From assembly GCA_039799445.1 (NCBI GenBank), contig JBDLSO010000047.1, positions 1 to 6,172 on the forward strand: 6,172 nucleotides of DNA, written 5' to 3'. The position numbers and the translations under genes are program-made. The notes beneath the pieces are model-generated. The model worked only from the letters and a program-made list of their open reading frames with translations. It ran no database searches and was not told where the DNA came from. The DNA is from JBDLSO01 sp039799445. GTDB lineage: Bacteria; Patescibacteriota; Minisyncoccia; Phycocordibacterales; UBA5272. Shown here in pieces: positions 1 to 4,851 of this stretch. How positions within the stretch are numbered: position 1 is the stretch's first letter; every line of letters starts with the position of its first letter.

Positions 1-342
1 GAAGATGTGTTGTTTCAAAAATATATAAAAGAAGATTGCGAAACCTTTGAAAAAGACATGGAAAAAAATCAAGTATACTTCTTCTTGGAAGAAATACTTA
101 TGATGTATCTTTTGACTAAAAACCAAGTTAAGCTACCGAATGAATATGTTGAAAATAATCAAAAATGGATATTGTGGTGCTATCCCGGAAGACCGCTGAA
201 GTCCACTGTCTATATGTATCAACTCAATCCATTTAATCTGACTTGGCCTGAGAATCCTTATCAAGACTCTCACTATGACTTAGAGTCACACGAGATTATT
301 AATTTCAGTCAGGTTGATCTAGAAACCTATCAAGTTAAATAG
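1..342 (+). CDS. Hypothetical protein, 3' end of a gene cut by the left edge
   Basis: The reading frame is open from the first base to a TAG at 340-342, giving at least 113 residues. The true start may lie outside the window; a GTG at 7-9 is the first possible start inside, but no ribosome binding site can be judged. The protein is rich in Asn, Gln, Glu, Lys and aromatic residues. It has a short hydrophobic helix-like stretch (FFLEEILMMYLL) near residue 30 and a Trp/Tyr/Pro-rich second half (WILWCYPGRP, then NPFNLTWPENPY). I see no signal peptide, transmembrane helix or catalytic motif, and I do not recognise the family. It lies 40 bases upstream of a tRNA gene on the same strand. The tRNA has its own promoter, and no hairpin terminator separates the two, so read-through is possible. 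Confidence 0.6.
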   Translation, partial: EDVLFQKYIKEDCETFEKDMEKNQVYFFLEEILMMYLLTKNQVKLPNEYVENNQKWILWCYPGRPLKSTVYMYQLNPFNLTWPENPYQDSHYDLESHEIINFSQVDLETYQVK

Positions 343-363
343 GAATACAAAAATATTACAATA

Positions 364-372
364 TGCTATAAT
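364..372 (+). promoter_or_regulatory. Extended -10 promoter of the tRNA-Leu gene
   Basis: TATAAT at 367-372 is a perfect -10 hexamer and is preceded by TG plus one base (364-366), the extended -10 arrangement. No convincing -35 hexamer lies 16-18 bases upstream, which fits an extended -10 promoter. The tRNA 5' end begins 10 bases after the box, so transcription would start only a few bases before the mature tRNA. Confidence 0.7.
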
Positions 373-382
373 AGCGAGCATA

Positions 383-463
383 GCCGAAGTGGTGGAATGG
401 TAGACACGTTCGACTCAAAATCGAATGCAGCAATGTGTGAGAGTTCAAGTCTCTCCTTCGGCA
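383..463 (+). tRNA. tRNA-Leu, anticodon CAA
   Basis: The sequence folds into a complete class II tRNA. The 7-bp acceptor stem pairs 383-389 (GCCGAAG) with 456-462 (CTTCGGC) without mismatch, and the discriminator is A463. The D stem pairs GTG 392-394 with CAC 405-407, with a loop containing GG and TAGA. The anticodon stem pairs TTCGA 409-413 with TCGAA 421-425, and the loop CTCAAAA places CAA at 416-418, reading UUG leucine codons. The variable arm is 13 nt (426-438) with a short GCA/TGT helix. The T arm pairs GAGAG with CTCTC around TTCAAGT. The 3' CCA is not encoded (CTT follows A463), so a CCA-adding enzyme is needed. Acceptor stem and anticodon match the familiar bacterial tRNA-Leu(CAA) layout. 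Confidence 0.96.
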
Positions 464-471
464 CTTGTATT

Positions 472-497
472 AAAATAGCCCTATACGGGCTATTTTT
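472..497 (+). terminator. Rho-independent terminator after tRNA-Leu, probably bidirectional
   Basis: A perfect 10-bp stem pairs AAAATAGCCC (472-481) with GGGCTATTTT (487-496) around the 5-nt loop TATAC, and the T-run continues to 497. It starts 8 bases after the tRNA. The A-run on the left arm means it should also stop transcripts coming from the right. The relic of the dnaE tail on the minus strand has its in-frame stop (TAG, 490-492) inside this stem, so it may once have terminated dnaE as well. Confidence 0.9.
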
Positions 498-566
498 GCA
501 CCCCCACTCTTTGCACACTTTCAGCGATGAGCATTTTTTCGTCGTCGCGAATGCTTAATTTGCTTT
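490..566 (-). pseudogene. Relic copy of the dnaE 3' end
   Basis: Positions 499-566 match 1092-1159 inside the intact dnaE at 62 of 68 bases, same orientation, constant offset 593. Bases 515-555 are identical over 41 bp. Read on the minus strand in the dnaE frame, it encodes KLSIRDDEKMLIAESVQRV followed by GVQK and a TAG at 490-492; the intact gene ends VEVKEV and stop. Just beyond the identical core, two codons differ only silently (CTC/TTA for Leu, AAG/AAA for Lys), and further upstream the homology fades. No start codon or body remains, so this is not an expressed gene. It could be the original dnaE end displaced by an insertion, or a leftover of a tandem dnaE duplication that was mostly deleted. 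Confidence 0.85.
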
Positions 567-664
567 GCGATATTATAATAAAAATATTTGAAATCTATTT
601 AATACCGTTTATTATTTTGTATAAGTATGTTTCTTTTGTAAGGTTGATGTGGATAAGACAATAC
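567..664. other. AT-rich non-coding spacer with one DnaA-box-like site
   Basis: The stretch between the dnaE relic and the terminator of the 92-aa gene is strongly AT-rich and has no credible reading frame on either strand. It holds a perfect DnaA-box-like 9-mer, TGTGGATAA at 648-656 (TTATCCACA on the minus strand). I see no second box, iteron array or well-spaced promoter. Confidence 0.5.
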
Positions 665-720
665 AAAAACCGCCCAACTTTGTTAAGTCGAGCGATTCTC
701 GATATAACATAGTTAGGCGG
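665..720 (-). terminator. Long three-tier hairpin terminator of the 92-aa gene
   Basis: On the minus strand a 51-base hairpin pairs 711-720 with 670-679 (10 bp, one G-U), then 705-709 with 681-685 (TGTTA/TAACA), then 698-702 with 688-692 (TCGAG/CTCGA), around a 5-base loop. The tiers are separated by small mismatched internal loops. Five T residues follow on the minus strand (665-669). The stop codon of the 92-aa gene (TAA, 713-715) lies inside the outer stem. The outer arms also fit the inverted RYYYAAC/GTTRRRY boxes of integron attC sites (GCCTAAC and GTTGGGC), but terminator function is the simpler reading. Confidence 0.8.
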
Positions 721-991
721 CTGCGAGTAGATAGCCCGCAGCTCCGTAGTCGATTTCGTCAGGTAGATAACCATAACGAGCTTTGGCAACTTCCATTGCC
801 TTACGGTACTGTGATTCTCGCACAGAGCAGACAGACTCAATTGAGTCGTCTGTACCAACGGTATCAGACCAAACAACGATATCGTCGCACTTGATTGTGG
901 CAGTGATGTCATTGACATCGCACAGATCTCCCCACAAGTTTTCAGCTTGTTCTGGGATAACCTGTGTGTCTATTACAATTTTTTTAACCAT
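713..991 (-). CDS. Hypothetical acidic 92-aa protein
   Basis: ATG at 989-991, TAA at 713-715. The start is supported by AAAGAGG (998-1004) with a 6-base spacer before the ATG, by a strong upstream promoter and by a terminator overlapping the stop, so it looks like a complete single-gene transcription unit. The N-terminus MVKKIVIDTQVI resembles a beta strand. The middle is acidic (DDIVVWSDTVGTDDS), and a helix-like stretch (ESQYRKAMEVAKARYGYLP) precedes a C-terminus ending in LLAAA. No transmembrane segment, signal peptide, Cys/His metal motif or known catalytic motif is visible, and I do not recognise the family. It is the only gene between the two dnaE-tail repeats. It follows dnaE on the same strand with no terminator between, so it may also be reached by dnaE read-through. 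Confidence 0.75.
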   Translation of the reverse strand: MVKKIVIDTQVIPEQAENLWGDLCDVNDITATIKCDDIVVWSDTVGTDDSIESVCSVRESQYRKAMEVAKARYGYLPDEIDYGAAGYLLAAA

Positions 992-1030
992 CCAAAACCT
1001 CTTTGAGCTGATTATGTCCTTATGACATGT

Positions 1031-1064
1031 ATTATATTTTATACTATTTTTATATTTCTGTCAA
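1031..1064 (-). promoter_or_regulatory. Sigma-70-type promoter of the 92-aa gene
   Basis: On the minus strand a perfect -35 TTGACA (1059-1064) is followed after 17 bases by TAAAAT (1036-1041); an overlapping perfect TATAAT (1031-1036) is 22 bases away. The spacer is almost pure A/T. Transcription would start near 1025-1030, leaving a leader of about 35-40 bases before the ATG. The promoter begins only 16 bases past the dnaE stop and lies inside the putative inserted module. Confidence 0.7.
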
Positions 1065-1079
1065 GTTGTCTAATAATAT

Positions 1080-4000
1080 CTATACCTCCTTCACCTCCAC
1101 TCTTTGTACACTTTCAGCGATGAGCATTTTTTCGTCGTCGCGAATGCTGAGCTTGCCTTTGACGAGTACAAGATTATCTACCGCTAGATTATCCTTCACA
1201 ATAGGAAATACCTTGGTAAATACGCCAACCTCGATACTACCAGAGAGATCTGTGAACTTGAAAAAACTCATTGGCTCATTTGTACCTTTTTTTTGAACAA
1301 ATTTTACTGTATCGATAATACCAAGCAAAGTGACCTCACCTTTGTCAGGTATTTCTTCGAGAGCTATTTGTATATTGATACGCTGACGTTCCAATTGGGG
1401 ACGTATACTGTCGAGTGGGTGACCAGAGAGAAAGAGTCCCAAGAGCTCTCGCTCCCAGAGTAGTTTTGCTTTTTGTGATGCAGGATCTACATGTGCTAGT
1501 TTCAATTCATGCACCGCATCATCACTACCAAAGAGGGAATCTTGAGCAATATTACTTCGTATCTCTTTTTGATATTCAAGTATACTATCAAGATTTTCAA
1601 GCACTAGATTACGTTCACATAAACTATCCAAAGCTCCACTTTTAGCAAGTGATTCGAGTGACTTTTTGTTGAGATTTTTATGTGTAACACGATGCACGAA
1701 ATCACTAAACGAGGTATATACACCAGCACGCTTGCGTTCTTCGATGATAGCATTTCCAATCTCAGTGCCAAGATTTTTGATTGTGTGTAACCCAAAGCGT
1801 ATATCTTCTATGCCGTTCTCCTCGCGGTAAAGTGAAAAACCTCCCATACTTGTATTCACATCTGGTGGCAATATCGGTATATTCATACGACGACACTCCG
1901 AGACAATCTCAGCTATTTTTTCTGTATCACCACTTTCTGCTGTGAGTATTGCTGTCATGTATGCAGCTGGAAAATTCGCTTTCATGTATGCAGTCTGATA
2001 CGAAACTCTGCCATAGCTCGCAGCATGTGCTTTGTTGAATCCATATGCAGCAAATGGCTCTATCAGCCCCCATAGCTTTTGAGCTTTTTGTTCACTGAGT
2101 CCATGTGCAATAAATCCATCATGTAATTTTTGTTTTTGAGCCTCCATTTCTGCGGGAATCTTTTTACCCATTGCCTTGCGTAGCTTGTCCGCTTCGAGCC
2201 AAGAGTATCCAGCCAAATGAATGGCAGTGAGCATCACGTCATCTTGATAGGTGATTACTCCGTAGCTTTGATCAAGGATACTTTCAAGTCGCGGGTCAAG
2301 ATATTGAATTAAGTCAGGGTTGTGTTTGCGTTTGATATATTCTGGTATCATTTCAATAGGTCCTGGGCGATACAGCGCCACCATAGCATTGATATCAAAA
2401 ATAGTTGAAGGTTTGAGCTCTTTGAGGTACTTGGTCATACCAGAGCCATTGAGCTGAAACAGCCCCATAGTTTCACCCCGTGCCAACATAGCAAATGTCT
2501 TTTGGTCATCTATCGGCATTGTATCTAAATCAATATGTACATTATATCTCTCTCTGACAATACGCACAGCATCTTCGAGTATTGCCAAATTGCGAATACC
2601 CAAGAAGTCGAATTTCAGTAGCCCGGCATCTTCAATAGAATACATATCGTATTGTGAAATAATTTTACCTTCACCTTTTGTATCTAATTGTATCGGTGTA
2701 AAATCAGTCAGCTTAGTAGGAGATATCACAACACCAGCAGCGTGTACCGAGATATGTCTCGCGCAGCCTTCAAGCTGCCTTGCCATATCGATGATTTCTT
2801 CAGTCTCTCTATCTTCAGCGTAATCGCGAGCGAGATCTGGATTTAGTTCAATAGCGCGCTCAATAGTCATCGGGAAACCTTGTGAACCCATGGGTATCAT
2901 TTTTGATATTCTATCACCGACGATATATGGGTATTTCATAGCACGCGCAACGTCACGCACTGCACCACGCGCTGCCATCGTACCAAATGTACCTATTTGT
3001 GCTACGTTATCAATACCGTATTTTGCTCGTGCATAGTCAAGCATTTCATCGCGTCTGTTGTCAGCAAAGTCCATATCAATATCTGGAGCAGAAGGTCTCT
3101 CTGGGTTGAGGAAACGCTCAAAAGGGAGTTTGAAATAAAGTGGGTCAACATTGGTAATTCCGAGCAGATATGTCACAAGTGAACCTGCAACCGATCCACG
3201 AATATTGGTCAAGATACCATGTGATCTGGCATATGAAAGTAAATCACTCACTACCAAGAAATAGGGAGAAAAGCCTTTGTCGTAAATCACTTTGAGTTCG
3301 TATTCGATACGATCCCGCACGATGTCCGTGAGTTCCATGTTGCGAAATGAAAGTCCAGCATAGGCGAGGTCTCGCACCACTTCGTTGTCGCTACGAGTTG
3401 GATCTTTTTCAAGAGCGGGGAAATTCCAGTCACCTAGGTGCAACTCCACTATACAGCGATCCGCTATCTTCTGAGTGTTTTCTATTGCTTCTCTGGTATT
3501 CGCGAAGTATTCCTCTACGGTCTTTTGGTTGATAAAAGAGAAGTCATCAGTACCAAAAATCTGTTTCATTGTATTTCGACTTTCATCGTTTTCTTGTATA
3601 GCCATCAGGGTGTTGTGAGCACGTTTGTCATTTGGTGAGAGGTAATGGCTGTTCTGTGTTACCACCAACTTGATTCCAGTTTTTGCCGAAAGCTCTTTTG
3701 TAAGCTCAAGAACAGATTCTCCATATTCTGATTTTGGTCTATGCGATATTTCTAAAAAGAAATTGTCCTCTCCGAATATTTCGACATATTCACGCGTCAA
3801 TATTTCTGCACGTCGGAGGTCTCCTTGTTTTAGTACATGAGCAATATCGCCCTCCATTCCACCCGAAAGAGCAATCAGTCCACTACTATATTTTTTCAAA
3901 ATCTCTTTACTGATGCGTGGCTTTACAAACAATCCATCTATTTGTGCAAAGGAAATAAGCTCCATGAGATTTTTGTACCCAATGATATTTTCTGCCAAGA

Positions 4001-4265
4001 GTACAATGTGAAAACAGTGATCATCTATACCGTGTTCTGTGTGCACTAGGTCACGCGGAGCAATATAAAGCTCGGCTCCTAGTATGGGTTTGATTCCTTT
4101 TTTGTTGCACTCTTTGTAGAACTCTATAGCACCGTACATATTCGCGTAGTCGGTGAGTGCGAGTGCGGTCTGACCATCATCTTTGGCAGCAGCAACAAGC
4201 GCTTTTATTTTGGGTAATGCAGAGAGTAGGGAATAGTGCGAATGAGTACGGAGATGGATAAACAT
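1080..4265 (-). CDS. dnaE: DNA polymerase III subunit alpha (DnaE)
   Basis: Replicative DNA polymerase of about 1061 aa. I chose ATG 4263-4265 because MFIHLRTHSHYSLL is the usual N-terminus of the PHP domain; an in-frame extension of 40 residues upstream lacks any family feature. PHP domain is about 1-270. The polymerase core has RGSVAGS (356-362), PDIDMDF (394-400) giving catalytic D395 and D397, KFDFLG with D553, LYRPGP (631-636), YQDDVM and AYGFNKAHAASYG (740-752). A helix-hairpin-helix region lies near 840-885, a beta-clamp motif QDSLF at 908-912 and an OB fold at about 976-1058. The protein stops right after the OB fold, lacking the tau-binding tail of E. coli alpha (1160 aa). PHP metal ligands seem partly lost (Y40, G136 and N205 where active members have His, Cys and Asp). 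No Shine-Dalgarno is visible; a TATACT box lies 7 nt before the ATG. The last codons are duplicated at 490-566. Confidence 0.97.
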   Translation of the reverse strand: MFIHLRTHSHYSLLSALPKIKALVAAAKDDGQTALALTDYANMYGAIEFYKECNKKGIKPILGAELYIAPRDLVHTEHGIDDHCFHIVLLAENIIGYKNLMELISFAQIDGLFVKPRISKEILKKYSSGLIALSGGMEGDIAHVLKQGDLRRAEILTREYVEIFGEDNFFLEISHRPKSEYGESVLELTKELSAKTGIKLVVTQNSHYLSPNDKRAHNTLMAIQENDESRNTMKQIFGTDDFSFINQKTVEEYFANTREAIENTQKIADRCIVELHLGDWNFPALEKDPTRSDNEVVRDLAYAGLSFRNMELTDIVRDRIEYELKVIYDKGFSPYFLVVSDLLSYARSHGILTNIRGSVAGSLVTYLLGITNVDPLYFKLPFERFLNPERPSAPDIDMDFADNRRDEMLDYARAKYGIDNVAQIGTFGTMAARGAVRDVARAMKYPYIVGDRISKMIPMGSQGFPMTIERAIELNPDLARDYAEDRETEEIIDMARQLEGCARHISVHAAGVVISPTKLTDFTPIQLDTKGEGKIISQYDMYSIEDAGLLKFDFLGIRNLAILEDAVRIVRERYNVHIDLDTMPIDDQKTFAMLARGETMGLFQLNGSGMTKYLKELKPSTIFDINAMVALYRPGPIEMIPEYIKRKHNPDLIQYLDPRLESILDQSYGVITYQDDVMLTAIHLAGYSWLEADKLRKAMGKKIPAEMEAQKQKLHDGFIAHGLSEQKAQKLWGLIEPFAAYGFNKAHAASYGRVSYQTAYMKANFPAAYMTAILTAESGDTEKIAEIVSECRRMNIPILPPDVNTSMGGFSLYREENGIEDIRFGLHTIKNLGTEIGNAIIEERKRAGVYTSFSDFVHRVTHKNLNKKSLESLAKSGALDSLCERNLVLENLDSILEYQKEIRSNIAQDSLFGSDDAVHELKLAHVDPASQKAKLLWERELLGLFLSGHPLDSIRPQLERQRINIQIALEEIPDKGEVTLLGIIDTVKFVQKKGTNEPMSFFKFTDLSGSIEVGVFTKVFPIVKDNLAVDNLVLVKGKLSIRDDEKMLIAESVQRVEVKEV
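1092..1159. repeat. Direct repeat copy inside the dnaE 3' end
   Basis: Intact partner of the relic at 499-566: 62 of 68 bases match, with a 41-bp perfect core at 1108-1148. The core includes a 6-bp inverted repeat (AGCATT/AATGCT, 14-base spacer; 530-535 and 550-555 in the other copy) whose outer end coincides with the end of perfect identity. It encodes SIRDDEKMLIAES of the OB fold, so coding constraint alone could keep one copy unchanged, but not the relic. Confidence 0.9.
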
Positions 4266-4272
4266 TATGTAT

Positions 4273-4278
4273 AGTATA
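4273..4278 (-). promoter_or_regulatory. Probable -10 box of dnaE (leaderless start)
   Basis: TATACT on the minus strand lies 7 nt before the dnaE ATG, which would put the transcription start at or next to the start codon. No good -35 hexamer is found 16-18 bases upstream, and no Shine-Dalgarno sequence precedes the ATG on this strand. The sequence CTGTATACTATA around this box recurs exactly in front of rnhB. Confidence 0.45.
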
Positions 4279-4357
4279 CAGGAGATAGCGTCCCAGGTGT
4301 AGTATTGACAATCAGATGATTGCATATTATATTTCCAAATCAAATACACACATTTTT

Positions 4358-4386
4358 TTGACATGAAGCAATTATTCTTGTACAAT
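4358..4386 (+). promoter_or_regulatory. Sigma-70-type promoter of the 122-aa membrane protein gene
   Basis: Perfect -35 TTGACA at 4358-4363, a 17-base spacer, then -10 TACAAT at 4381-4386 (one change from consensus). Transcription should start near 4393, giving a leader of about 45 bases. This is one of the two best-matching promoters in the window and faces away from dnaE. Confidence 0.8.
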
Positions 4387-4395
4387 ATTCATTCT

Positions 4396-4412
4396 GTGAG
4401 TGTAGTACTCAC
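4396..4412 (+). promoter_or_regulatory. Small inverted repeat in the leader of the membrane protein gene
   Basis: GTGAGT (4396-4401) and ACTCAC (4407-4412) form a perfect 6-bp inverted repeat around GTAGT. It lies just after the predicted transcription start and ahead of the ribosome binding site AAGGGA (4425-4430, 6 bases before the ATG). It could be a 5' mRNA hairpin or an operator half-site pair; no T-run follows, so it is not a terminator. Confidence 0.4.
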
Positions 4413-4436
4413 ATATCTTCAAAAAAGGGAATAACA

Positions 4437-4805
4437 ATGGAAAATATTTCGAGCCGAAAAACAATGGGAGAGTTGGTTGCCTCTTTTGCCATATACATGA
4501 TGGCAAGGGTAATTGTTACCTTTCTCGTAGTGCCCATAGCTTTTCTGAGCTATTTTACATTTGCACAGCCGATAGTATGTTTGCTTATATTGGGTCTGCT
4601 CTACTTTGACATTGTGGATAGATTCGGAACAAATACCGGACTAAAACGGTTTATACAAATAGCCATCCCTCTCACGTTTGCGATTGCATTTGCCTACTTG
4701 TCGATATATCAGCCCTATAAGTGGGGGATAGCGTTAGTCCTCATCTTGTGGCTATCAAGCTCTAGACGGGCGCTAGCAGCTAGCGAATATATTGCATGTA
4801 AATAG
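4437..4805 (+). CDS. Small integral membrane protein of unknown function, 122 aa
   Basis: ATG at 4437 is preceded by AAGGGA with a 6-base spacer and by a consensus promoter; the stop is TAG 4803-4805. The protein is mostly hydrophobic, with three to four likely membrane segments at about residues 14-40 (long, MMARVIVTFLVVPIAFLSYF), 44-58 (PIVCLLILGLLYF), 71-90 and 95-107 (WGIALVLILWL). A short charged loop (DRFGTNTGLKR) lies between the second and third segments. The N-terminus (MENISSRKTMGE) is hydrophilic and not signal-peptide-like, and the tail holds an SSRRALAAS stretch. There is no catalytic or transport motif that I recognise. It is transcribed divergently from dnaE as a single-gene unit with its own terminator, so nothing ties it functionally to its neighbours. 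Confidence 0.85.
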   Translation: MENISSRKTMGELVASFAIYMMARVIVTFLVVPIAFLSYFTFAQPIVCLLILGLLYFDIVDRFGTNTGLKRFIQIAIPLTFAIAFAYLSIYQPYKWGIALVLILWLSSSRRALAASEYIACK

Positions 4806-4827
4806 CGCCCCTCGTGGGTGCTTTTTT
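4804..4827 (+). terminator. Rho-independent terminator overlapping the membrane protein stop
   Basis: A 7-bp stem pairs AGCGCCC (4804-4810) with GGGTGCT (4816-4822), one G-U pair, around loop CTCGT, and is followed by a T-run to 4827. The last two bases of the TAG stop form the base of the stem. It separates the membrane protein gene from rnhB, whose start is 25 bases later. Confidence 0.85.
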
Positions 4828-4837
4828 ATTTGTTCTG

Positions 4838-4843
4838 TATACT
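4838..4843 (+). promoter_or_regulatory. Probable -10 box of rnhB (leaderless start)
   Basis: TATACT lies 8 nt before the rnhB ATG and only 11 bases after the T-run of the preceding terminator. The 25-base gap has no Shine-Dalgarno sequence and no room for a long leader. The flanking 12 bases CTGTATACTATA are the same as in front of dnaE. The -35 position falls in the preceding terminator and is not consensus-like. Confidence 0.45.
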
Positions 4844-4851
4844 ATAAGTAT

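Larger units (their letters stand above)
556..1148. mobile_element. Putative 593-bp inserted module between direct repeats of the dnaE tail
   Basis: One direct-repeat core plus everything between the cores forms a 593-bp unit. It contains a promoter, one 92-aa gene, a long hairpin terminator and a DnaA-box-like 9-mer. Elements that integrate into the 3' end of a conserved gene typically rebuild that end and leave the original end as a displaced repeat; the layout here matches that outcome. No integrase or transposase is encoded inside, so if it is mobile it must be moved in trans or be a deletion derivative. Unequal recombination between two dnaE copies is an alternative. The exact ends cannot be placed within the 41-bp identity. 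Confidence 0.4.

Noticed and set aside
527..712. Plus-strand small proteins in the dnaE-relic region (also 1027-1296, starting with similar residues)
   Set aside because: Their similarity to each other is just the antisense reading of the dnaE-tail repeat; no start signals are present.
595..918. Minus-strand 107-codon frame overlapping the 92-aa gene and its terminator
   Set aside because: It runs through the terminator hairpin, has no ribosome binding site, and overlaps the well-supported 92-aa frame.
4280..4287. AGGAGATA as a ribosome binding site near the dnaE start
   Set aside because: It is purine-rich only on the plus strand, while dnaE is on the minus strand, and no plus-strand start follows at a suitable distance.
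4266..4385. A 40-residue N-terminal extension of DnaE from an ATG at 4385
   Set aside because: The extension has no PHP-family similarity, covers the divergent promoter of the membrane protein gene, and the standard PHP start MFIHLRTHS begins at 4265.
4792..4851. A 20-residue N-terminal extension of RNase HII
   Set aside because: It would overlap the previous stop codon and run through the terminator hairpin; the family N-terminus begins at the ATG at 4852.
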